In this document: positions 38,908 to 48,682 of the stretch, piece by piece | Numbering within the stretch: the first letter of the stretch is position 1 | Layout: each line of letters starts with the position of its first letter | Assembly (NCBI GenBank): GCA_040954595.2 | Contig: CM082597.2 | Span: 3,162,001 to 3,226,000 of the forward strand | DNA from: Balanoglossus misakiensis | Taxonomy: Eukaryota; Hemichordata | Direction of reading: 5' to 3' | DNA: 64,000 nucleotides | The notes under the pieces: model-generated | Told to the model about the DNA's origin: nothing | Databases searched by the model: none | Seen by the model: only the letters and a program-made list of their open reading frames with translations | Translations under genes and position numbers: made by a program

Positions 38908-40687
38908 ATGAAAATGGTGGCTATTGTACGTATAGTCTTGGTGGCAGCCGTGATCACAACTCTTGCATGTGTGGTACACGCCTCTGCTACTGTGGAGAAT
39001 GGTACGTAGATTGCTTTCTTGTAAGTGGTGTCTAATGTGGTTGATATCACATGGTTTTCTGATGTTTGCAATGATGTACATTGTAGCAGTTACACTACAG
39101 TGTAATACAAAGTAACATCCATAATGATGTACATTGTAGCAGTTACACAACAGTGTAATACAAAGTAAGAACCACATTGTTTGCAATGATGTACATTGTA
39201 GCAGTTACACAACAGTGTAATACAAAGTAACAACCACATTGTTTGCAATGATGTACATTGTAGCAGTTACACCACAGTGTAATACAAAGTAACAACCACA
39301 TTGTTTGCAATGATGTACATTGTTACGACATAGCAGTTACTGAGTTACATGTGCCTCTATGTACAATGTATGTAAAGTGTGCCCTTCATAGTGATAAGGC
39401 TTGGTTACTTTGGGTGACTTTTAGGTAATGAAGACCCTCAGAAAATACTGTGTGGGCAGACTGACGCAATTCAGCAGCTCCATGAAATTGTATCAGTGTT
39501 GTCAATGCGGGTACAAGAAATGCTACAATCGCCCGGTAAGAATTCCTCTATTGTGAGTTTGAAACTAATTTCGAGTAAGTAAATATAATTCAGTATGTAT
39601 GTATGTATGTATGTATGTAAAGTTATCAATGGATGGATGGACATGTAGTTACAAGTTACATTCCTTCCTGAGTTTGTGAGTCTATAAGCATAAGTCGACA
39701 TGTCCACTACAGTGAAGAATAAACATTTTCTGGATCGACGTCAACTGGATAATAATTGTCTCTTTTGTGATTGTAGCTTGCCCGTCAGGGTGGGAAAGGT
39801 TCAGAAAGAGTTGTTATTTTGGATACTCCTATGAAATGTACACATATGAAGACGCCATGACTGTGTGTGAAGGGATGAATAGTACTCTGGTCATTATTAA
39901 CGATGCAGAAGAGAATTTACATGTGAAAGGTAGGAAGGAGAAGGGGAAAGGAAAATAGTGACAGTGACAATGTGCTCCCATTTGATCAAAATTGATACAT
40001 GAAAAAATGACATGTAGGATACATATCCATTATAGTTGGTTTATACTTTTCAATCCATCTGACTAGTGCTTTCTTAAAATGTGCATTTTTGACTAATAAA
40101 GAGACAGAAATTTTCCACCAAATACAATATTACTACGTTGCAAAATTTCGCTTGAATGAATGGGGTGAAACATAAACATAGATGATTGTGTAAGACGTTG
40201 TTTTCAACTTTTATGATTTCATAGGGTATACAAAGGACAGATATAGTCTTTGGATCGGGTTGAACGATAGAGAAGAGGAAGGCAAATTTGTGTGGATAGG
40301 TGAATCGTCGGTAAGTTCGTTGATTCAAGTTGTGTGTTATTTTGCTATGGTTCATTTGTGCCTGGGATCTTATTGGCAGCCCAATGAAGCCATAGGCTTC
40401 CATCATCGGCGCAGTTTTTTTACCTTCAAGCATTTAAAGTTTGTTTGACGACACTATTCATGTACTTATAAAACCGAACAGATCTTGGGTGAGTTTTAAA
40501 GCACATATTTCTATTTTTATTACAGTCAAGCTACACTAACTGGAACCCTGGTGAACCAAACAATAATAGAGGCGTGGAGGATTGCGCAGAACTATATATA
40601 ACTGGCGTGTGGAACGATGATGGCTGTTCCGATCGTAATGGTTTTGTTTGTGAGAAAGGTGTCATGTATTATGCACGTCATCTGTAA
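38908..40687 (+). CDS. C-type lectin, probably secreted (lectin 1)
   Basis: A single carbohydrate-recognition domain of the C-type lectin fold. Five exons, 38908-39001, 39425-39535, 39777-39929, 40225-40310 and 40526-40687, give 201 residues. Residues 1-26 (MKMVAIVRIVLVAAVITTLA and on to VVHAS) look like a signal peptide or a signal anchor. Residues 33-68 form a short neck (IQQLHEIVSVLSMRVQEM). The domain starts ACPSGWERFRKSCYF and has the calcium/sugar motifs EPN (in NWNPGEPNNNRG) and WND (GVWNDDGC), with cysteines for the long-form disulfides. EPN usually goes with mannose-type binding. Exons 3 and 4 are 153 and 86 bases, exactly as in lectin 2 on the other strand, so the two arose by inverted duplication. 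Confidence 0.9.
39064..39350 (+). repeat. Minisatellite, about 62-base unit, 4.5 copies
   Basis: Units share GATGTACATTGTAGCAGTTA followed by CAGTGTAATACAAAGTAAC. Starts fall near 39064, 39122, 39180, 39242 and 39304; the last copy is broken. It fills most of intron 1 of lectin 1. Each unit contains internal inverted segments (GTGTAAC/GTTACAC-like). Confidence 0.93.
39593..39619. repeat. (GTAT)n microsatellite
   Basis: About 6.5 tandem GTAT units in intron 2 of lectin 1. Confidence 0.95.
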
Positions 40688-40921
40688 TAATTATAGCATA
40701 TGTAATTGTACTATTGGATGATTTCCTTTTCGTGGTTTTATAGGAACAAGCAACCATTGTTCGAAAGAATGTGTGGAGTTACCTTAACTTATCTTTTATA
40801 TGATAATGGCATGTATTTTGTATACAATTGTGAAATCATTTATATGAACCTCACTACGTGTTCAATTCAAGCCTGCCCTTTGCATATTCTATCTTAGTGT
40901 TGTTTTTTCTTTGATGGATGA

Positions 40922-41339
40922 AATTTGGCTGAAACTCTCTCAAATGACAACCAAACGGCTATTGAAGCTGTTGAAACTCTTTCACACAGCATCTAAGATT
41001 GTTGGGAGACCCACGCCGGTTCTCTCTCAGCTTACCGATAATGCAACACTGAGGGAAGCTTGTGCGATCACTGTTGATGTAAACCATCCTTTGTATTCCT
41101 GCTTTGAAATGTTACCCTCAGGTTGTAGATATCGTCGTCTCAAGTGTTCAAAGCTGAGGATCAGCTTTGTGCCAATGGCAATCGGAAAACTCAATCCCTG
41201 ACATGTGTATATTTCTGTCATCTATGTGATTTTGTTGTCAGTGTTTCTGTGTGGTTTTACTCGGTAATTTTCAATTTTACCGTTAAGCTGTATTAGTGAA
41301 TTATACTTTTAGGACAATAAATGCAATAATAATAATAAT
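40922..41339 (+). mobile_element. 3' end of a CR1/L2-like LINE retrotransposon
   Basis: An open frame to 41201 ends with the typical C-terminus of non-LTR reverse transcriptase proteins: LTDNATLREACAITVD, HPLYSCFEMLPSGCRYRRLK, then RISFVPMAIGKLN and stop. The usual family form is HPL..F..LPSGRR(F/Y)..P...T.R...SF(I/V)P.AI..LN. After the stop there are about 120 bases and a tail of AATAAATGCAATAATAATAAT at 41316-41336, a microsatellite tail like those of CR1/L2 elements. The element is 5' truncated at the reverse-transcriptase end and dead. It lies between the two lectin genes. Confidence 0.85.
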
Positions 41340-42227
41340 CTAGAGTTCGTGGCTCCAATGTTTCAAACAAAAGATGGCTTTGAAGTCTTTAGGGAACCTC
41401 CGAAGATGGGAACAGTGGAATGGATGATGTATCAGACACACAGACATAACGCATGCTGGCTGAGTCTGGCTACTTTTACATGCATGTTGGTTACAGCCAT
41501 GCTATTACTGCAGAGTTCTTTGTGATACTATTAACCTTTTCACCCCCAGTTCCATCGTTAGAGGCCCCATCTTACCATAGAGAACAATGGGGTTGGACTG
41601 AACCATGGTGGTGAAAGGGTTAAATCACTCGAACACTCGTTAGATAAATGGAGAAGTGTCAAGTCAGGCAGTCACAGGGTATGTATTTACTGAAAACTTA
41701 ATGCCAAGTGCAGGCCATATTGAAGCTTGTAACACACGAATTTAAAGTGGTAAAAAGTAGATATTTATTCAACATAGTGGCGACTTTCACATTAATGATA
41801 GTAAATAAAGGTAATTACTATAAAAAGATAAGTGTAAGGAACATCGAAATCTTCCAACTGTGGCCCTATCCCATACATCTAGGTAAATAAATACAACATA
41901 CTATGCACTACAACTAACATAGTCCAATTCTCAGTGCATATGAAAGTTTGCTACAAAATAATGATTTCCTGGAATGTTACAAGTCACTTCAAAGCCTAAA
42001 AAAATGTTTGTGAAATTTTAAATTGATGATTCTGAAACGGAATTGCATCATAGAAGTACATGTATTTATGTCTTTCTTCTCAATGTGAATATAGGATTTC
42101 ATGTGTAACAGCAAATACTTAAACATGTACTTTCACACAAGGCTTGACTTGTATTGCTCCTTAGCAACCGTTGCTATGGTAATCAACCAAGTCTCGCGAG
42201 ATCTCGCAGTGAGCTATAAGTCACATT
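41340..42227. other. Gap between the LINE fragment and lectin 2
   Basis: Contains family A element copy 5 (41531-41623) and otherwise AT-rich DNA with the lectin 2 3' UTR at its right end. No gene seen. Confidence 0.6.
41531..41623 (+). mobile_element. Palindromic TTAA element, family A, copy 5
   Basis: The most complete copy: begins TTAACCTTTTCACCCCCAGT, ends ATGGTGGTGAAAGGGTTAA, with TTAA at both tips and ACCATAGAGAACAATGGGG in the centre. Confidence 0.8.
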
Positions 42228-45200
42228 TTAGTCTTCAGTGTCTCTTTCACAAACATAACCACGTCTGTCAGAACACGGATAATCACCCCATTTGCCATCA
42301 TAATTGTAGCGTAAAATAGTGCAATCCTCATCGCCTCCATAATTGTCCGGTTCACCATCTTTCCAGTTAGTGTAGTTTAACTATTGAAAAATTGAGAAAT
42401 ACACACATATATATAAATTTTAATATGTAAGATACTATAGGCTGGGGGGGGGGGTTGTAGATGGTATACACACTAAAATAATGTTTGAAGTTGAAAACCA
42501 TTGCGTTGATAAAAACAATCGGTTAAAATTGTTTCGTTGATGGCTAGTAATTGACCAGTATGGTGAGGTAAGGTAGATACATGTTTATGCAGATAGCTCT
42601 CTGCGACTCCATGAACTTACCGGTGATCCATCTATCCATACAAAATCTCCTTCTACTGCCTTATCTTCCAACCCGATCCAAATGTGTTTTACCTTGCGAG
42701 TGTATCCTGTACGAAAATAATTAAACATAATCTTGATTTAATCACATTTACTGTTTGCCCCAGCCCATGCCTTCATCCAAAGTTTTACAATGCAATACAC
42801 CCTTTTCATAAATGGAAAATCCCCTTGATGTGATTGGTCAACCTTCCCATTGGCCTCGTATTGTATTTTCACTGAATTTTCCAACCTACCTTTCAATAAC
42901 AAATCTTCTTCGGCGTCATTAACAATTGCCAAAGTACTATTGAATAGTTCACACATAGTCACGGCTTCTTCAAACGTGTACATATGATACAGGTATGCAA
43001 AATAACACCGGGTGCGAAAATGTGTCCATCCAGGTGGACAAGCTGTACAGAGGCAAGAAAGACAAAGTGTTATCCAGGTGGTGCTCGATCAAGTGGGTAG
43101 GCCCTATCCTGCATGGCAGTGGACTGGTCAAATGGTACACACAGGTGTCAACACAGATTTGAATCATAATGTCATACATGAGGGAGATAGGCCTAACTGT
43201 ACTTAAACAAGCACACATATGTATGTTATACGTTAAGGGGGCAGCCTGGCGTGTAGTGATAGGGGTACTGGGTCCGAGCATTATGGAGGATGATTGGCGA
43301 CTTCATGGCCTCGATCTTGTACCCTTGAGTCAGGTACTCTACACCTCATTTCTTTATTCGTGTTTTTAAATACGTACCTGGCTGTTTTGGCATATCTTGT
43401 ATCCGTTCTGACAACTCCGAGACAGTTGCTGACAGACGCTGGACATCGGTGGTTTGATTATCCTGAACGTCCCCTCCTGAAAGCAGTAACAATTCACAGC
43501 AATCAGCCCAAACTGTCAAATTACACATAATAACAGACATGTGCCTCTCACTCGAGAAGTTCATTTAATTTTTGAAGTTATCCCATCAGCTAGATTAAAT
43601 TCATATATCAGTTTTCTTATGGGAGTTGTTCTCCAAGCTTGTTCAAATGGTGCTGCTATGGAGACCGTTGTTATGGATGGCTTGTGGGCTCTGGCAGGCT
43701 CATGAGAAATTTCCATCACGCCCTTGGCGGGTGATATCATAGCGTGTCAAACACCAATCAGAAGTGCGTTCTGGGCCACGTGATTAGCCTGTTATTGAAG
43801 CATGCTGGAGGAGAAATGGCTGGAGGAAGAACGTGGGGATTCGGCTCCGTGCAACTTTGCCTTATTTTGTCCGCTTGCCTCCTACTGGAAAGCCAGCTCA
43901 GGTCACCGATCGGGAGATCGAAGTCGGGTGACCTTAGCGGGTCGGTAGTCGCTGAAATTTTGTCAGAGAGTTGCTTTCGAGTGACAAACAAGCACTGCTT
44001 CTCAAAGGCACGCCTTCAGGCGCTACAAATTTACATGCAGTTTGTCTACAGCTTCGCCACAATTAGTGGCGGCGGTGGAACTGTTAGGATTACCTTGGTA
44101 TCAGAAGCCCCTTTCTAATTTTCGCCAAGGTCTGGATTGACGTTGTTGTCAGGCTTGATCGATGAATGCCGTTTGGGGGGACCATCGGTTTTATATTGTA
44201 TGCTAAAAGGGGTCACAAAAGCTTATAGATGTATGCACTCTGGGCACCGTACTCCTCACGGGATCTGCTAACGCAGGTCAGTGCAACACCTTAGGCTTTT
44301 GTCTAAATTAATTTAACTGTGTATTTGAACGTTATAGTTTTCATTTTGGCATCAATCGTCCGATCAGATCTCTGCCTCAACAGACTGATTTTTATGGTGG
44401 GTGTTGTTTCTACATAGAAAGCATTGTGTCCAGTAAGGGGTGGACCATTTGATTTATGGGGGTGGGTGAAGGTTGGGCAGATGTAGGTACATGTACTGGG
44501 TTTCGACCGCCGAGAATAGAACGAAAAATGATACTAGTTCTTACCTGCCAACGGTGACATTTCATGTATCTGTGTTGACAACTCCGTTACTAGGTCAGAA
44601 AGTCTTTGCACTTCAGCTGTCTGTCCACACGTTGTCGTATTATTAATACCTGTGAATAGAAACACATACACTGTTTGACCGTGAGCTTATTACTCTAATT
44701 GCAGATAATTTTTTGCACTTCTTTATACGCCACTGTACTACACTAAGCGGCTTTCAAAAAGAAGAATGTATTGAGATTGTCCTTCGGGCACAGGGATTTG
44801 TGGCTAATGTTTTCAATGGTTTGAAAAGCACCTACGCATTTCCCTCGAAGCGCCACCAACGGGAAAGGACACTGCGTTAAGTTTGACCGAGCCCCACTTT
44901 CGTCAAATCTTAAGCACCGTAGACATTATGAGGCGGATGTTGAATTGTTCAGTAGGGAACAAAGGTGGTCGACTTTCCCAGTGGCTTTTCAGAAAACTTG
45001 CGCTCTGCTGACTACAACAGCATATACACAGTAAATACTGCCTAAAAATAATTGTCTTCCAATTACAGAGACAAAGTCGCTCTTTTTAAACTCTTGCTTC
45101 GATGTCAAGAATTCAGTTAATACTGCAAGTCAATTAGTCACCCAAATAATAACCAGTTGATGGCTTGAAGAAGGCCACATTTTACTGTCTCTTTACGCAA

Positions 45201-45569
45201 AGACAAAATGTTTGATTCGGCGCCCGCATGATTTGAACATCATCATATCCAACTCTGGCACTTGACGATCTACTCATGTTACAATTACAGTAACCGTATG
45301 TTCAATGCATGGGTTAAATTTGTACCAACCGACAAGAACGTTTCCTTCAATAAAGTAAACGACACTTGCCTACCTTTCTGTGTGACCAGAGTGGTGTACA
45401 CTTCGAAAATGAAGACCGCGACTATGGCTGTTGATAACACAACGCCTACACCGACGATAGATTTGTGCAATCGCGCATGTGACGGACCTCTCAGCGGTTT
45501 TTCGGCAACTCGTGGTTTGTGCGCACGTGTTAACTTCGGATGTACCTGCATGTTCTTGGTCGACTGCAT
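42228..45569 (-). CDS. C-type lectin, type II membrane protein (lectin 2)
   Basis: Six exons on the minus strand, 45374-45569, 44545-44649, 43378-43476, 42890-43042, 42621-42706 and 42228-42380, give 263 residues. Residues 1-36 are basic and cytoplasmic (KPRVAEKPLRGPSHARLHK). Residues about 37-60 (SIVGVGVVLSTAIVAVFIFE) form one membrane segment with no cleavage site, so the protein is type II. Two neck exons carry parallel sequences, VQRLSDLVTELSTQIHEM and VQRLSATVSELSERIQDM. The lectin domain begins ACPPGWTHFRTRCYF, with GEPDNYGG (EPD in place of EPN) and WGDYPC (WGD in place of WND), so sugar choice may differ from lectin 1. Exons of 153 and 86 bases match lectin 1. Ends CERDTED. Confidence 0.87.
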
Positions 45570-46689
45570 CTTTAACTGCGCAGATACGTGGAGGTGACTT
45601 TATTTATTTGGGTAACAACACGTGATTGTTAAAGTGGCTACTTTTGTTGTATTATTAATTCTCTTCTGATGGTGCTTACTCGCACTAAGTGGTGTTCAAG
45701 CCCAAATGGCACAACTTCTATTCACTGGCGTTTGAAAAATCGCCCTCAGCTTTGAAAGAATTCACAAACATCAGGTAATCTGATACACATAAAACTAGGA
45801 TAGCATTGAGCCTGGATAACCGAGATTGTGCCTCTTGGGGCATTCCACGGTGCTTTAGAGTCCTTGACCTTTCGGCATGGTTAAGCCTCACCCAACAATT
45901 GTTCACGTGATATGAATATAATCGTGTTTTGAGAAAGATGCTGTCCATGAAATGGAGTTAACCGAGAACAAGCAGAAATGTTCGGTCAATGTCGTACTCG
46001 CCCTGAAAATTGAAGTCTTGAACCACTTCTCATAGCTTGCTCTGGGCAATTTTGGATTATTCTCTTGAGAACAAAACAGCCCGAGGATCACCATACAATT
46101 TGTTGCCATAGCCAATATGTATAGCATGCAATGTTATTATCAACTATTGAATTTCAGTCTTGACAAATAATTTAAATGACAATATACCACTGATCTTAAC
46201 ATGTATGTTGTTTTGCTCACAATCAGAATACACGCTTTGGTGATCAGAACAAGAAAACAGTTGTTGCACAAAAATACTGTAAATTGTACCAAAAGTTACA
46301 ACAACTTCCCCTTTAATTTTTTTATCAAAGACAACTTTGACGCTTTATTGTACAATCTGGTGGAGGTAGGCAGATAACGTATTTCACAGTGATAAGCTGA
46401 GAGGCAAGCTTTCCTTTCTATATTCTCTTGTGCATGCCTGACCATAAAGCAATTCTTTCTACGTGAACCAATTGTGCTGTACACTTTCCTATTAGTCAAG
46501 TGCTCCCCCACAGTTAGCTTTTAGCTGTCCCACAGCCCACCGTGTTTCCAAGATGGCGGTTAAGACAAACCTCCCCTATATGCATGATTAGACTTTTCTT
46601 CCACGCATACAGAAGTCACAAGTGCTAAGGTCATAAACGCATGTGGGCCTACTGGGGATCACATGCCATTGGTTTTATTAGTTTTTGTT
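45570..46689. other. Gap between lectin 2 and the NHL gene
   Basis: Holds the lectin 2 promoter side and the 3' flank of the NHL gene. A motif CCAAGATGGCGGTT (YY1-like) lies near 46549. No coding region is supported. Confidence 0.5.
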
Positions 46690-48129
46690 TTACTTGGAAC
46701 TTAGTAACTCAGGTAGAACGCGGAAGACTGTCAGCATACCCGGAGAGTAGGGTGATAGCACCCGGTCGTGTGTCACCGATAGTTTGGGCGGGATGTCCAT
46801 GCTAACCGCGAGTCCACGAGGCCACAACAGCCTCTGGTGTTGTCTGTCCACGCGAACACATTTCATGGTTTCAGCGATGATCATAAAGACACCATAATTG
46901 CTACAGACGTAGATGTTGTCATGCTGGTCCACAGCTAATCCCCTGGGAGGGATCAACAACTTGTCTTCTAACCTGATCTCGCTCAAGTGTCGGCCATCTT
47001 GGCTCAGTATCTGTATTCGGTTGTTTCCGGTATCTGACACAATGATGTCATCTCCGGTGTTGACTGCCAGCAGCCAGGGGTAGATAAGTTGGCCGGGGCC
47101 GTCGCCTTGGGAACCGATGTTGCACGAGTAATTACCCTTGGACGTGTACATCCTAATGCAGTGTCTGTCCCAGTCACTAACCAGAATGTCGCCCTCTGAC
47201 GTCACAGCAATTCCAGAAGGCCACACAAGTTCCCGTTTTCCGAAGTCTAGTTTCGTCGAACCGTCGTGGCTAGAGATGACGACGACGCGTTTATTTCTGG
47301 TGTCTATGACGGCAATGTCCCCCTGGGGAGTGACTGCCATAGGGCCGGGGATGAATCCATATTCACCGAGAACGTTGAAATGTCTCTTGTAGTGGCCATC
47401 ATCGTGGAAAATCACGATCCGGCGAGTTTTCTCGTCGCCGACAGCGATGCTGCCATCCTGGGTGATGGCGACACTACTGGGACATTGTAGATAAGTTTCT
47501 CTGCCCTTGATTACCCCCACGCTCAGTACCTCCTGTAGTCTGAAAGCCGCCGGATGAGCAATGACGCCCTCGCCGGCGTCCATGCTCATCTGCGACTTGT
47601 TCCACTGCCGTAGCTGGGGTAGCAGACCGCACGTGTCGACTTTGCTCAGAATCCCTGTAGTCACGCTGTAACTTGGCGTTGATGTGTCCGGCATATCAAG
47701 GCTTTGGTGATAAGACAAGTACTTCCTGGGTTTTACTCGGGTCTCTGCGAGTTTCTTCTTCTTAGTCAGGGTCGCTGGCACAACTTCTCTCTTGGCCGCA
47801 CCTCCTCTGGTTTCATCACTGTTCACCTCTGCAGGTGTTGCGATCGTTTCCTTCGTCCTGTGCTTTTCCTGACGCGTGCAAGATTCACTCGTCCCTGGCG
47901 ACGTGAAGTCCTGCTTGCGGGCGCACTCGCCTCGAGGCATCACCTGGCCAGTGGGCAAACTTCTCCACTGCCGCATCAGGGCTATTTTCTCGTTCCGTAT
48001 AGTCACAATCGTCTTGCGGTTCGGTTTGCAGTCTCCCTCAGTAGCGAGACTTCCTTTCTCGGATTTCAATGTGCGATCAGTCTCAAGCCGCGGTTTCTCT
48101 TCCTTGCTTATCGAGAGTGGTTTCGACAT
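46690..48129 (-). CDS. Intronless NHL-repeat beta-propeller protein
   Basis: A single uninterrupted frame of 479 residues. Residues 1 to about 205 are basic, Ser/Thr/Lys-rich and without any fold that I recognise: no RING, B-box or coiled coil. From about residue 210 to the end there are six NHL-type blades: PSSVAITQDGSIAVGDEKTR, GPMAVTPQGDIAVIDTRNKR, PSGIAVTSEGDILVSDWDRH, PWLLAVNTGDDIIVSDTGNN, PRGLAVDQHDNIYVCSNYG and PRGLAVSMD. This resembles the propeller of TRIM2/3/32-type proteins, but the TRIM part is missing. Lack of introns among intron-rich neighbours suggests origin by retroposition. The start at 48129 (MSKPLSISKEEK) is the first Met. NHL propellers bind RNA or proteins; the role here is unknown. 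Confidence 0.85.
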   Translation of the reverse strand: MSKPLSISKEEKPRLETDRTLKSEKGSLATEGDCKPNRKTIVTIRNEKIALMRQWRSLPTGQVMPRGECARKQDFTSPGTSESCTRQEKHRTKETIATPAEVNSDETRGGAAKREVVPATLTKKKKLAETRVKPRKYLSYHQSLDMPDTSTPSYSVTTGILSKVDTCGLLPQLRQWNKSQMSMDAGEGVIAHPAAFRLQEVLSVGVIKGRETYLQCPSSVAITQDGSIAVGDEKTRRIVIFHDDGHYKRHFNVLGEYGFIPGPMAVTPQGDIAVIDTRNKRVVVISSHDGSTKLDFGKRELVWPSGIAVTSEGDILVSDWDRHCIRMYTSKGNYSCNIGSQGDGPGQLIYPWLLAVNTGDDIIVSDTGNNRIQILSQDGRHLSEIRLEDKLLIPPRGLAVDQHDNIYVCSNYGVFMIIAETMKCVRVDRQHQRLLWPRGLAVSMDIPPKLSVTHDRVLSPYSPGMLTVFRVLPELLSSK

Positions 48130-48615
48130 TGCTATCCGCTTTTAGGTTTCTTAAACGTCAGAGATAGAGTTGACGGCAAATCTCAAAGACAAAATGTGCT
48201 CTCTTGTAACCTGAGCCACAAAGCAAAGATACGGGGATCACGCACGCGAACTTGCACATCTACTATTACAGAGTCGCTTTAATGGCAGATAAATCTCCAA
48301 TTCCAGAGATTGTTCTCGATCTGATATGTGTGTTAGAGAGCAGGGCATCCCTGCACTTGTTACATCCCCAGCTCTGATATCTTGTCCATCGCAATAATTT
48401 AGACAACCGAGACTGTCAACCATCATCGTCACAAGCTGCAATGTTTATGGCCTCTCGTGTCGTCTGCTTTCTTAATGACAGCATATTTTCAGGTGAATGG
48501 TGTTAGCAATACCTGTAAGAAACCAACACATTGCGATTATAGCGATTGAACAATATTTGTCAAGGGTTGGTGAAGGATCTGTGTGTGGGTCTCTGTCTCG
48601 CTCCGTTCGCCCACC

Positions 48616-48682
48616 TGTCTGCCTGTCTGTCTGTCTGTATGTGCATCTAGCTACTAGTCAGCCAGCCAGCCAGCCAGTCATC
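48616..48682. repeat. (CTGT)n and (CAGC)n short tandem repeats
   Basis: CTGTCTGTCTGTCTGT around 48616-48640, then CAGCCAGCCAGCCAG near 48660-48676. Simple microsatellites upstream of the NHL gene. Confidence 0.85.

Noticed and set aside
43758-44118. Plus-strand frame with a signal-peptide-like start (MAGGRTWGFG, then LCLILSACLLLES)
   Set aside because: It lies inside a lectin 2 intron on the opposite strand, has no downstream domain and no relative that I recognise; too little to call a gene.
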